Counted from the stretch's first letter, positions 36,448 through 47,000 are shown. The stretch: 64,000 bases of DNA from Diphasiastrum complanatum (GCA_029204225.1 CM055103.1:3565224-3629223); one strand, 5' to 3'. Program-made: numbers and translations. The notes: generated from the letters alone by a model not told the origin.

Positions 36448-37681
36448 CCCCCCCTTAATGGCAATTTTATTCAAACTGACACCCAACAAAGTTCTGAACT
36501 TTTCAAACTTATCTTTACTAAGTGGTTCAGTAAAAATATCAGCTGTCTGGTCGTTGGTGTCACAATAAACTAGCTCGATCTCCCCACTGTGCACTTTCTC
36601 TCGTATAAAATGCTGGTCCACCTCTATGTGTTTTGTCCGTGCATGATAGACTGGATTCCGTGCAAGCTGAATGCAGCTTTGGTTATCACAATGTAACAAT
36701 GTAGGTCTTACTTGAGCAATCTGCATGTCCTCAAGTAGACGGCGTAACCAAATGGCTTCACAGGCGGACCTCGTAGTCGCCCTGTACTCAGCTTCGGTAG
36801 ACGATAGAGCAATAGTAGGCTGCTTCTTACTGCACCACGATATAGCCCCTGAACCTAGGCTGAAACAATAGCCTGTCGTCGATCTCCGATCGTCTCTATC
36901 ACCTGCCCAATCAGAATCTGAATAGCCTTCCAGCTGAAGGTTCCCGTCATCCGTGTATCCAATCCCATAAGTCACTGTCCCTCTTACATATCGTAGGATC
37001 CGCTTGGCTGCCTTCCAATGTGCTTCGGTAGGCTTACACATGTATTGACTTGCGATTCCAACTGCATAAGCAATATCTGGCCTAGTGGTAGTAAGGTAAA
37101 TCAGGCTGCCCACTAACTGACGATAGAGCGTCTCATCTGCAAATGCTGGACCATCATCTTTTGATGGCTTGTTGCTTGCATCCATGGGTGTGCTGATTGG
37201 TTTGCTTTCTTGCATGTTAAACCTCTTCAATAATTTCTGTGCATACTTTGCCTGTGAGATAAAAAGACAACGCTTTCCTTTCCAAACTTCAACTCCTAGG
37301 CAATAGTGTAGCAAACCCAAATCTTTCATTTCAAACTCATTAGAAAGATTCTTCTTAACACAAGCAATAAAGCTTATTGCTTCCCGTGATGAGTAGATCA
37401 TCCACATAGAGCACAACAACCACAAAGTCTTCTCCTTCCCTGAAGACATAAAGATTGCAATCAGACTTACTCTTCTCAAACCCTTGCCTTGCAAAGTACT
37501 CATCAATTCGGCTATACCAAGCCCTTGGCGCCTGTTTGAGCCCATACAAGGCTTTCCTAAGCCTGCAAACCAGATTCTCCTTGCCTGTTATTTCAAATCC
37601 CTGCGGTTGTTCCATGTAAACCTCCTCCTGTAGGTGCCCATTAAGAAGGCACTCTTGACATCCATTTGATGGACATCCCAA
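36448..37681 (-). pseudogene. copia B pol, 3' part: RT palm and RNase H
   Basis: Continues the gag-pol reading after a frameshift near 37640. FEITGKENLVCRLRKALYGL and QAPRAWY lead to the catalytic box VVVLYVDDLLITGSN (about 37415-37370). A second shift near 37370 precedes FEMKDLGLLHYCLGVEVWKG, the RNase H segment YSDSDWAGDRDDRRSTTGY and CSKKQPTIALSSTEAEYRA (about 36920-36780), and the C-terminal HIEVDQHFIREKV. All copia RT and RNase H boxes are present, so only the two frameshifts prevent a complete polyprotein. Confidence 0.92.
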
Positions 37682-40587
37682 TCAAAATATGAGGCTATAG
37701 CCAAAACGGTCCTGATAGATGTCATTTTAGCAACAGGTGCGAATGTCTCATCATAGTCTAGCCCCTCTTGCTGAGCATAGCCTTTCGCCACCAACCTTGC
37801 CTTGTACTTGTCCACTGTTCCATTGGCATGAAACTTGGTCTTATAGACCCACTTGCAACCTATTGGTTGCTTCCCTTCTGGCAATGTAGTGAGCTCCCAT
37901 GTGTCATTCTTGACAATGGAGTCGTACTCCTCCTGCATGGCAAGTTGCCATACCTTTTCTCTCACGGCTTCGTGAAAGAATTGTGGCTCATCTGCATTCA
38001 GAATAGTGGACATAAGAGCAAAGTTAGTCTCTTGTCTCTCATGAGACCTAAGAGATCTTCTGACACCCTGTTCACTGCTCTCTCCTTCTTCAATCATTTG
38101 ACCTTCTTTGATTGTTTCCGAATACCACCTAGGTAGCTTCTTCCTAGCAGTAGGTGATGTGGATGGTGACCACGTATCCCATGGTACTGTTTTAGTCTTC
38201 CGTTTGTCCCCAACTTCTGCTTCTGGTACTTGGCCAAAAAGAGGTCTCGAACTAGTAGGTTCGGTTTCCTGTTGTTGCTCCTGCACTTGAGGCTTACAGG
38301 ACTCTTGACTAGGATCCTCATCCGTGGAATCAATCAAGGGTATGAACTCAGTAATTCCTTCCTTCTCCTGCTCCTGTATCTTGGGTGCATGCTCTTCATC
38401 AAAGATGACATCTCGACTTAGGATCTTCCTCCTGTTTTTGAGATCATATAGCACATAAGCTTTCTCACCTTCACTATACCCAAGAAAGACACACTTTACG
38501 GATTTTGCATCAAGTTTCTTCCGCAAGTCCTTTGGTATATGTGCATATGCTGTACACCCAAATACTCGAAGGCTGCCCACCTTGGGCTTGTTGCCACTAT
38601 ATGCCTCTTCTAGCGTGATTCCTTCAACTGCTTTGGTTGGACTTCTATTCAATAGAAAAACAGCAGTTGCTACCGCTTCTGCCCAAAAGGAATTTGGCAA
38701 CCCCTTTGCCTTGAGCATGCTCCTCGCACACTCAACTATAGACCTGTTTTTCCGCTCAGCCACGCCGTTTTGTTGCGGTGTATGTGGAGCAGTAAACTGT
38801 CTCTTTATCCCACATGCTTTGCAAAGATCTTTGAACTCATCAGAAATATACTCACCACCCTTATCTGACCTGAGAGTCTTTAACCTCTTTCCTGTGTGGT
38901 TTTCCACCATAGCTTTCCACTGTTTGAAGTATTTGAACGCTTCAGATTTCAGTTTCAGAAAATAGACCCATACCTTCCGAGAGAAATCATCTACGAAGGT
39001 CATGAGATAGTATGCCCCCCCTGCTGATTTGACCTGCATGGGACCACATAAATCTGAATGCACAAGTTCAAGAATGCCCTTGGCCCTGGTAGCTTTCTCC
39101 TTTGGAAACTTTTTCCTCTGTTGCTTCCCTAATGTACAAGCCTCACATGTATCTAAAGAAGACTTAATGCTAGGAAGATCTACTACCATTTTGTGCCTGT
39201 TCAAAACTTGCAAACTTTTGTAACTCAAATGACCATATCTCTCATGCCAAAGCTTGTCCCGATTAGTATCTCTTGCAGACAAGGCCTCTTGGCTAGGAAT
39301 GGTTGTGAAAAGCTTGTAAAGACCTCCTTCTTGCATTCCCTTGGCTACCACTTTGAAGTTCTTCTCTTTGTCTTTTACCAAACATTTAGAATCATTAAAC
39401 TCTACCACCATGTTCTGTTTGGTAATGGCACCAACAGATAACAAGTTCTTAGCCAACCCTGGTACATGCAACACACTTTTAATTTCCTTCACCTCACCTG
39501 ATGATAGCTGTATTGCAACTGTACCTTTGCCCCTCACCATACGTGTAGAATTATCTCCAAGGCAAACATGCTGGCTATCTTCTGTCTCCTCATAGGTGCT
39601 GAACCAATCTCTATGAGGTGTCATGTGCTTTGAGGCTCCAGAATCAATGTACCATCCACCAAATGTGGATTCAGATGATAGGGCTGCGGTGAATAGCTCA
39701 AGCACACCAGATTGCTCCTCCTCTGCAACTTTGTCAACAAAGTGACTCTGCTGGTTCTTTCCCTTCTTCTGATCACTTTGCTTCTTCCATTCAAAAGCAA
39801 AATGCCCATACTTACCACAATAGTTGCAGTTGCCCTTTCTCTTGGGTGTAGATGAGGAATTGGTGCTTGACTCCTCTCCAACCTGTAACTTGGACACCTG
39901 CTGCTCCAAGCTTTGCTTTGAGTTCTTCTTTTTGCCTTTGCCTTTCTTCTGAAAGTTTTGCTTCTTCTTAGAAGCAAATGCAAGCTCTGGATTATCTTCC
40001 CTTTCAGAAAGATTCTTCCTTCTCATCTCCTCCTGTAAAAGAAGACCACATAACTCCCCAAAGGTTGGGAGTTTCTCCCTAGCAGAAAGGGACATCACAT
40101 AGTCTTGATAGTTGAATGACAAGCTGTTCAAGACTATGGGAACAATACTCCTGTCACTTACTTTCTCTCCAACTGAAGCAAGCTGATCCAATAGGTCCTT
40201 GACCTTTGTAATATGATCACCAATTGTTGCACCTGCTTCCATCTTGAGAGTATGTAACCTGTTTTGCAAATACACCAGCTTGGCTGAATCCACTGTTTCA
40301 AACATAGACTTCAGAATTGTCCAAGCATCAGCTGCATCCCTTGCATTGCAAATGTGAGGAATAATATTGTCCTTGACAGAAAGATTGATTATCCTATGAG
40401 CTTTATGTCTCCTGTTCATGTAGTCCTTCAATTCAGGATCAGATGTTGGTACAGGTTCTGTACCTGTCATGACCTCCCAGCAATTCTTATCCATCAAGAT
40501 ATTGGCTATCTTGAACTTCCACACTCTGTAGTTTGTGCCATCTAGTTTGCTAGATTCACCCAGCAAACTCTCCCCAAGACTTGCCAT
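37588..40587 (-). CDS. copia B Gag-protease-integrase-RT start, 999 codons open
   Basis: ATG at 40587. Order: UBN2-type Gag (LDGTNYRVWKFKIANILM, residues about 16-33). Zinc knuckle CNYCGKYGHFAFEW (about residue 255), in which the final Cys is Trp. Protease active site YIDSGASKHMT (about 314). Pre-integrase HxxxH/Cys finger (LWHERYGHLSYKSL…CEACTLGK). Integrase core (LVHSDLCGPM, FVDDFSRKVW, and the glutamate in HTPQQNGVAERKNRSI, about 610). C-terminal VFGCTAYAHIPKDLRKKL. The start of RT (LVAKGYAQQEGLDYDETFAP). The frame ends in RT after the frameshift near 37640. No other stop is present, consistent with recent insertion. Confidence 0.93.
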   Translation of the reverse strand: MASLGESLLGESSKLDGTNYRVWKFKIANILMDKNCWEVMTGTEPVPTSDPELKDYMNRRHKAHRIINLSVKDNIIPHICNARDAADAWTILKSMFETVDSAKLVYLQNRLHTLKMEAGATIGDHITKVKDLLDQLASVGEKVSDRSIVPIVLNSLSFNYQDYVMSLSAREKLPTFGELCGLLLQEEMRRKNLSEREDNPELAFASKKKQNFQKKGKGKKKNSKQSLEQQVSKLQVGEESSTNSSSTPKRKGNCNYCGKYGHFAFEWKKQSDQKKGKNQQSHFVDKVAEEEQSGVLELFTAALSSESTFGGWYIDSGASKHMTPHRDWFSTYEETEDSQHVCLGDNSTRMVRGKGTVAIQLSSGEVKEIKSVLHVPGLAKNLLSVGAITKQNMVVEFNDSKCLVKDKEKNFKVVAKGMQEGGLYKLFTTIPSQEALSARDTNRDKLWHERYGHLSYKSLQVLNRHKMVVDLPSIKSSLDTCEACTLGKQQRKKFPKEKATRAKGILELVHSDLCGPMQVKSAGGAYYLMTFVDDFSRKVWVYFLKLKSEAFKYFKQWKAMVENHTGKRLKTLRSDKGGEYISDEFKDLCKACGIKRQFTAPHTPQQNGVAERKNRSIVECARSMLKAKGLPNSFWAEAVATAVFLLNRSPTKAVEGITLEEAYSGNKPKVGSLRVFGCTAYAHIPKDLRKKLDAKSVKCVFLGYSEGEKAYVLYDLKNRRKILSRDVIFDEEHAPKIQEQEKEGITEFIPLIDSTDEDPSQESCKPQVQEQQQETEPTSSRPLFGQVPEAEVGDKRKTKTVPWDTWSPSTSPTARKKLPRWYSETIKEGQMIEEGESSEQGVRRSLRSHERQETNFALMSTILNADEPQFFHEAVREKVWQLAMQEEYDSIVKNDTWELTTLPEGKQPIGCKWVYKTKFHANGTVDKYKARLVAKGYAQQEGLDYDETFAPVAKMTSIRTVLAIASYFDWDVHQMDVKSAFLMGTYRRRFTWNNRRDLK

Positions 40588-40678
40588 GCTAAAATCTGTG
40601 CTTTAGAAGATAAGAATCTTCTCAAGAATCTAAGCACTGAAGTTTCTCTCACTCTCAGACTCACAGGCTAGACAACCT

Positions 40679-40690
40679 GCTCTGATACCA
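40679..40690 (-). other. copia B primer-binding site
   Basis: TGGTATCAGAGC in sense, complementary to the 3' end of plant initiator tRNA-Met, immediately inside the 5' LTR. Confidence 0.92.
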
Positions 40691-41088
40691 TGAAGAATTA
40701 TGAGACCTAGCTATGGAGTATCTTAACTCAGATGCTAGATCAACTATGAAAGCTTGAGAAAACTTGGCTATGGAAATATCACACACAAGGAGAATTGCAT
40801 GAGCATCTCACAAACTCAAAAGTCTCAAGAAGAAATGAATTACTTGAGAGAGAGAGGAGGGCGTGGGTCCTCCAAATCCCTTGTGAGGCAAGCACCTCCT
40901 TTACATGCATGGAAAGTCTAGGTGTCAACCATAGGAGTGAGCTACTTGGCCAAGTGGGCCACTTGCACTAATTTACATAACTTAACAAAAGGGGGGGTCA
41001 TGCATTTAATTAAAACATGCCCCATGAGTTATGTACAACTTAACTAATGCTTAGCCAAAAGGGGTAAAATAGGCATTACTCTTCAACA
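40691..41088 (-). repeat. copia B 5' LTR
   Basis: 398 bp, differing from the 3' LTR at one base by eye. Confidence 0.95.
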
Positions 41089-41269
41089 AGGCCCTATCCT
41101 GCTAACAGGGTCCCTAGGCTGTGTTAGGCCCGCCATGACTATGGTCTGTGCCAGGCACACTACTCACATTGTCTTGCCCTATTGGACGTGTACGCTGGAC
41201 ACGCCCCTGACTGTGGTATCTGACCTCCTGAGTTCCCTAGGGTTCGGCGCTGGTTACAAGCTCATAACA
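41089..41269 (-). repeat. Ty3 element A 3' LTR, second part
   Basis: Continues the LTR after the copia insertion (GGCCCTATCCTGCTAACAGGGTCC in plus sense) and ends CATAACA at 41269. Confidence 0.85.
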
Positions 41270-41448
41270 CTTCCTCCCCCTTAAGAACCGTCTTGGTCCT
41301 CTAAGACAAAGTCTAGAAAAATCTTGCGAAGGACGATGCCTTTTCCCAAGTGGCATTCTCAACAGGCTGATCGTTCCACTTGATTAGATATTCTTGGTAT
41401 AGAGTATGACGAGTCTGCGTCTCTCTACTACCAAGGATCTCCTCTGGT

Positions 41449-41845
41449 TCATGTGGAGGTTGTTGAGAATCCAATGGGAGAACTAGAACATTGTCCCCCT
41501 ACTAGATTTTCAGATCTGGTTAAGGCTTTTCGTAACTGGCTTACATGGAAGACTGGAAAAACCTTACTGTTGTGTGGGAGTTCTAGTTCATAGGTGACCT
41601 CGCCTAGTCTCCTACTAATGGTAAAAGGACCACAATACCTAGGAGACAACTTAGCACACACTCCTGAATAAAGTTTTAGAGTCAACTGGGACTCGTAGAA
41701 AGACCTTCTCACCAGCAAAGAACTGCACATCCCATCTTTGTGGATCTGCATAATGCCTGGCTCGATCCTGGGATTGCCTAATGCTATGCTTAGCATGTTC
41801 TATCATCTAGTTTAGGCCTTCTAAAAAGTTTATGGCTGCTTGGGG
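41449..41845 (-). pseudogene. Ty3 element A integrase C-terminus
   Basis: The minus strand encodes [20 protein letters not shown] and [20 protein letters not shown], the GPF/Y-containing C-terminal module of Ty3 integrases. Upstream of it the gene is interrupted at GCTGCTT (41845) by hAT-family DNA and resumes at about 48990 with CTTTTTTCTTGTTTAAACCC; the paralogue at about 62310-62340 shows the uninterrupted sequence. Confidence 0.85.
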
Positions 41846-42392
41846 CGGTACCATATTTAATATATATATTTTTTTTTAATATTTTTAATATTTATTTTTT
41901 GCCTATTACCTACCAAAATAGGTCAAAAAAATTAAAAAAAAAGGGGTTCTGGGTGTAAAAAAAGAGGGTACAGTACATGGTGCAGGGGATTGGTAGCAGC
42001 AAGTCTTGGGGGGTTCGGGGGGCGGTTGCCCCCCGGCGGGGGGTTTGGGGGGCAGAGCCCCCCAACGGCGGGGTCCGGTTTGGGGGGCAGACCCCGGCCC
42101 CGACGGTACGACCTCTTCATGATTTGGCCTTCCGACTCCCTAAGTGAAAACACACTTTTTGGTGTTTTGCATCCCCTTGGTCCTTTGGCTGTTCACTCTC
42201 GTCAGAACCAGCAACCTGCATAAATGCACTGCTCTCGTCAACAGCTTCAAGCTGATACCCATATTGCCCACTTGATTTTATTTTTTTTTTTTAAAATTAT
42301 TAAAACAAAAAATATTATATATTATGGTGCCGCGGATCAGTATGGATCCGCGGTACCGGGATCTATGATATATATATATATATATATATATA
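41846..42392. mobile_element. non-autonomous hAT derivative (deletion copy), 5' end truncated
   Basis: Left end GGCGGTACCATATTTAATA, then the T/A-rich block, then GGGGTTCTGGGTGTAAAAAAAG and GAGGGTACAGTACATGGTGCA repeat 42630-42775 of the neighbouring full element. The right end carries CCGCGGATCAGTATGGATCC, GCGGTACCGGGATC and TATGATA(TA)n, as does 48690-48780. About 500 bp remain, with no transposase, so it can only move in trans. About 100 bp of the outer left terminus is missing. Confidence 0.75.
42005..42100. repeat. G-run and C-run cluster, possible quadruplex or hairpin
   Basis: Seven or more runs of 4-6 G (for example GGGGGGTTCGGGGGGCGG and GGCGGGGGGTTTGGGGGG) alternate with CCCCCC runs. 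Folding into G-quadruplex or long hairpins is possible on either strand. It lies inside the non-autonomous hAT copy and has no counterpart in the full element. Confidence 0.7.
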
Positions 42393-42511
42393 TAAAGGTA
42401 CATTTCAAGTTTGTTTCATGCTATGGGAGCATTAAACTTCTTCGATTGAAAACAAATAACTATACTAAAACTGAAACTTAAGATGACTCTAAAGTTGAAC
42501 CTAAAACACAG

Positions 42512-42514
<3 letters not shown>
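42393..42514 (+). repeat. hAT terminal inverted repeat, left (122 bp)
   Basis: TAAAGGTACATTTCAAG…AAAACACAGGTG, identical to the complement of the right repeat. Confidence 0.92.
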
Positions 42515-42554
<40 letters not shown>

Positions 42555-42640
42555 TAGTACCCTCTGGTACCGCTGGTATGGTACCGCCGGTACCATATCA
42601 GTGGTACCGCCCTGGGATCCGCGGTACCAGGGCGGTACCA
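42515..42640. repeat. (TA)n plus GGTACC palindrome block, left subterminal
   Basis: About 38 bp of TA, then TCATAGTACCCTCTGGTACC and further GGTACC, GGATCCGCGGTACC units with partial palindromy. Candidate transposase-binding region, by position only. Confidence 0.85.
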
Positions 42641-42790
42641 TTTTTAATATTTTTTTTTATTTTTTAATATATTTTTAGTAATTTTTTTTTGCATATTAAC
42701 TACCAAAAAAGGACAAAAAAAAGTAAAAAGAGGGGGTTCTGGGTGTAAAAAAAGAGGGTACAGTACATGATGCAGGGACTGTTGCAATGG

Positions 42791-42961
42791 CACATGGGCA
42801 CTGCGAGTGAGCAGACCGAGGGGCCAATGGGAGACCAACACAGGGGGGTAGCATCACATGGGGGCAAGTACAGAGGCACATGGGCATTGTGGGTGAGCAG
42901 ACCATGGGCCCAATGGGAGACCAACACAGGGGGGAGCATCACATGGGGGCAGGTACGGAGG
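42791..42961 (+). repeat. two tandem 85-86 bp units inside the hAT element
   Basis: Units start CACATGGGCA at 42791 and 42877, with a partial third at 42962. Both contain GGGAGACCAACACAGGGGGG and GCATCACATGGGGGCA. Repeated subterminal units are common near hAT ends. Confidence 0.85.
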
Positions 42962-43003
42962 CACATGGAGGGATGATGGGGATCCACATGGCCGATCAGG
43001 CTG

Positions 43004-43013
43004 TGGGGATAAA
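43004..43013 (+). promoter_or_regulatory. TATA-like box for the small hAT gene
   Basis: ATAAATAGGC lies about 180 bp before the ATG at 43189, followed by a run of degenerate TGAGAG repeats (43050-43180). Confidence 0.35.
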
Positions 43014-43188
43014 TAGGCACTCACAATGCCATTGTGGTCGGCATTTTCAGAGGCTGTGAGAGGGCTAGTGATAGACAGTGAGAGAGCAAGCGAGAGCCGG
43101 TGACAGGCTGTGAGAGGCTGTTTGAGAGCCAGGGTGCTGTGAGAGGGTGTTCAAGGATCAGGGTGCTGTGAGGAGAAGGTCGATCGAG

Positions 43189-43554
43189 ATGGCTGAGCGA
43201 ATACCACCGAAGCCCGAGGGCGAAGCCAGGAGAAAGCTTGAGGAAGATATCCGAAGGCACAACGAGAGGCATCGGAAGCAAGAGGCAGATATCCGAGAGA
43301 TGCTGCGACAGACTCGACAGAGAAATCCGGAACCGGAGCCACCCGCCCCCGCTGTGGATCCTGTCCCCGCTGTCGAGCTGGATCTGGATGAGCAGATCGG
43401 AATGAATTTCACACGACGGCAGCTCATCATGGTCAGGGAAAGGGCGGCCAGACGTCGGGCTAACCAGGAGGCAGCTCGGGCTAACCGGGAGGCAGAGCAA
43501 GAGCGACAAAACAATGCACCAGACGAGGGCGAGGAGTCGGTGGAGGATCAGTGA
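43189..43554 (+). CDS. small charged coiled-coil-like protein encoded in the hAT element (121 aa)
   Basis: ATG at 43189, stop at 43552-43554. The protein starts MAERIPPKPEGEARRKLEED. It has an Arg/Glu-rich helical stretch (residues about 12-43), a Pro/Val hinge (PEPEPPAPAVDPVPAVELD) and a second Arg/Ala/Glu-rich helix (about 74-108) ending in an acidic tail. It converges with the transposase gene, whose stop is about 520 bp away. hAT transposons normally carry one gene, so this could be an accessory factor. I do not recognise a family. No frame damage is visible, and the codon composition resembles the GC-rich transposase gene rather than the AT-rich surroundings. Confidence 0.6.
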   Translation: MAERIPPKPEGEARRKLEEDIRRHNERHRKQEADIREMLRQTRQRNPEPEPPAPAVDPVPAVELDLDEQIGMNFTRRQLIMVRERAARRRANQEAARANREAEQERQNNAPDEGEESVEDQ

Positions 43555-44077
43555 GGGATGTTTAGAATAGATGAGGTCCACCCGTATGTGGCGGACTATT
43601 GCTATGTAGTTTTCGGCAGTTTATGGTGCAGCAAATAACTAGATGGCTGCTTAAAAAAATGACAGTATATGTGATGTTATCCTGATACAACGGTTGAATA
43701 TATACATAGTTGTTTTTTGTGCAACGCGAGCCTGGTCATGTAAGATGCAATGTTTGTAATTTTTTTAAATGCAGATGTATTACATGTGTTTATTCAATGT
43801 CGTTTGGGGTGTAGGGGTGATTGCTGTGCTCATGATGTAGGTGCATATATGTGAAGCTAGCATTCACTTCAAACGAAATTAAATGAAAATAGGATTCACA
43901 CACGCACATAGAATTCTTCAACATAAAATAAAGCATCACATGTACAGAGCGACATACGCACAATGTGCAGCAAATAATGTAGGCCAAACACTGTATATAA
44001 TGTGAAAAATCATCTGAGTACAATGGTAGACCGACTGCTAGAGACAAACTACTGAAACTAAAACAATAGAGCCACAA

Positions 44078-47000
44078 TCAATGCTCTGGCTCTGACTCAG
44101 ACGAATGCTCTGGAGACAACTCAGGGCCCCGAGCTGACTCTCGCAGCCGATATCTCTGCCTGTCTGGAACTGGCATGGGCTGTGTATCCGAGGGGGAAGA
44201 CTCGTCATCCTCATCCTCCCAATCAGCCTCCGCATCAGCCCCCAAGCAGGCCAAACCAACAACACCTGCTCCAACTGGCTGTGATACTGCACCTCTACCT
44301 GTACCTGAAGCCCTGCGTGGTCGTCCTCTCCTCCCTGGCAGTTTCTGTGCCTTGCCTTTCTTGTTCGGTGCACCCTTGGGCCTGCCTGGTCTCTTGCGGA
44401 CAAGAGGAGCTGCCAATGCCTCGTCACCCCCATGCAAATCACCTGGCTGGCTAGGCTGGGCCCAAGCTGAGGCCGGCTGGGATAGGGAAGCAAAAGAGGG
44501 AACTCCCTGTGCAACTGAGCGAGGAGGATGAGCTCGTGGAGTGTGTGCCCGTGGGGCTGCTGCAGGTGGAGGAACTGGCTGTGCAGGAGGCGAGTACAGT
44601 GGCGATATGTACTGAAAGGGGCGCTGTGGTGGCCGGTACTGGTACATCCTGGGTGCTGCCAAAGGAGGAGGATGTGACGTGGGTGCTGCCACTGGAGGAG
44701 CCACTGTGGATGTGGGCACTGCAAGAGAAAACCTGGGCACAAATGGTGGCCTGCCATGGAGACCTGGTGCTGCAGAAGTGGACGGCGATGGAGGGGATGC
44801 AGGCCTAAATGGCATCGGTGGCACTGGAGGAGCTGTGCGACGCACATACACCCTCTGAGGAGCTGGAGGAACTGTAGGCACCTCATGCGGCTGCTCTGGC
44901 TGGGACTCTGTGTGTGGCATGCTGGCAAGAGATGATGGGGGCGCCCTGACACTCGGCATCTGCTGGGCCTCTGAATCCAATGTGGCAACCAAGTCGGCCA
45001 GCTGGGCATCCGAATACAAATGCTCTGGGCTCTGGGACTCATCCTGTGCACCAGCCTCTAAATCATCCTGTGCACCGACCTCTGAATCATCCTGTGCACC
45101 AACCCCTGAATCAACCCAAGCCTCATCCCGTGCCTCATCATGTGCACCCTGTAGACCCTGCATGGCCTCCCAATCTGTGCAATGAAAGTCATCAGGTGCC
45201 TCCTCTGGTGTGCTGTCGTAGTAACGGCCATGACTCTGTGCTGCACGCATCCAAACATCTGCGGGACCAGCATCTAAACCACTCTGCCCTCTATCAAGAG
45301 CCTCCTCCATCATGTCGACATAGGTAGGTATGCCACTGCCCCCCCCTGTGTGCCCTGCCTGTCTGCCGGTATAACCTGTGCCATGTGTCCCACCTCTGCC
45401 ACGTGATGCACCTGTGACCCCTGCCCGTGGCGTGTGCCCTGCACCTGTATAATCTGCCTCATCCCTCTCTGGTCTGGCAAACACAACCCGAATGGGCTCA
45501 TCCTCATCATGCTCATCCTCTGACACTGGCTCATCTGCCTCATACAATGGGGGCTCTCTGTGCTCAAGCCCAAGCTCTCTCTCTCTCATCTCGGCAAGCT
45601 CCCTCTCTCTCTCTGCCATCAACTGTGTGCCCAGGTCATCTGCAGGCATGGGATGGGTGCTGTCCGTAGGCAAGTCAACCTGGCGCTCCAAATCAGATAT
45701 CTTCGTCTGCAAGGTTTAAAATTTGCATGTCAGAGAGACAACTTTTTCAAGAAATGAAACCAACATACCAGGAGTCAACCAACATGCTATGAAAGATTAG
45801 CTTATCACCTGCAATGCGCTCGTAATGGTCGGAAGCCTCCTGGCGAGACGTGCGTTGGTGCTACAGAACACCAACCGCTCCAACTGACTCACTGACAACC
45901 GGTTTCTTCTCCTCGTGTGAATCAGTGCCCATGTGCTCCAATTACGCTCACACACAGAGGCAGCACAGTCCTGTGGTGCGTGCATTGAAATACTTCAGCA
46001 CATTGTGGCAAAGGTGAAACTTCAACGAAACACAAAAAATGGAGGATAAAATGAGATGCATACCTGAGAAAGGACACGCAGTGCAAGACGCTGTATAGAT
46101 GGGTATGTGCTACCGAACATGGTCCACCAGGTAATGGGTAGTTGCCTCCTCTCTGGATCCTGGGCAGCCGGGTGGCCGAATGTGCCCATGCCGAAACGAA
46201 ATGCAGCGAGCTCCTCCATGAGCCTGATAGGATCCAAACCTATGTGTGGACCCACCCTGTGAATGTACTGAAGCCAATCGGCCTCGAGCTCCCTGTCTGC
46301 GATCTGTGTCGGAGAGAGGAAGAGGGGATGCAGCATGTGTGCAACGCTGTGGATACTCCTGTGGAAGTAGTTCCATCGCGTCTCCCATATGAACTTCAGC
46401 TCTGTCATCCTGCAGGTGAGGGGCATGTGGTTTAGGGCATTACGAAAAAGCTTAACATTGACAGAAAAACAAACTAGCAAGTACTGAAAAGATAAAGGTC
46501 AATTGCAACACTGTACCGCTTACCTCTCTGGCTGCAAGATGGGCAGCTGCAGGAACTGTCCAATCCGGTCCATGAGCTCATACACCAGTCCAAGTGTCGA
46601 CCCCTCGCTGTCAGCCATGCGGAGCACAATGTAGAGTGGTCGAAGCAGTCCTGACAATGTCTGTGCATCCCTCCAGAACTGGTCTCCCCTCACCGTGGAA
46701 GAAAAGTGCTCCCCATCCTCAGTGTGCGGAAATGTACTGGCACCCCAAAGATCACTGGCAACCATCTGTAGAAGCTGGGCCCTGCACCTGATCAAACGGT
46801 CGATGACCACCAAGTCGAATGCAAAGCGCGTGGGGGCTGGCTTACGGAGGTCCAGATGGCTAAACACCCGAAACATGGCAAGAACACGCCTCTTTCTGGT
46901 GACAAAAGTCACCAGGAAGAGGGCCTCCCGGACGATGGCTCTAACCCAGGGAAGTGCTCCAATGTCCCCCATCAAAAGGTCTATGCCGTGGGCTGCACAG

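Larger units (their letters stand above)
36050..41088 (-). mobile_element. Ty1-copia retrotransposon B, nearly intact and young
   Basis: Minus-strand element of 5,039 bp. The two 398-bp LTRs (40691-41088 and 36050-36447) differ at one visible base (A/C near 40805 and 36133). The flanking 5-mers GGGCC (36045-36049) and AGGCC (41089-41093) are a near-perfect target duplication. The primer-binding site TGGTATCAGAGC (40690-40679) abuts the 5' LTR, and a polypurine tract (AAGGGGGGG) abuts the 3' LTR. Pol is whole in domain order but broken by two frameshifts. It interrupts the LTR of Ty3 element A; the unbroken version of the site can be read at about 51960-52000. Confidence 0.95.

Noticed and set aside
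42224-42481. Short protein frame in the 122-bp segment, seen at both ends of the hAT element
   Set aside because: It is the same terminal inverted repeat read twice; the translation has no domain and depends on TA repeats.
44175-45757. Several plus-strand frames of 60-120 codons opposite the hAT exon 4
   Set aside because: They are shadows of a GC-rich, low-complexity minus-strand exon and show no domain.
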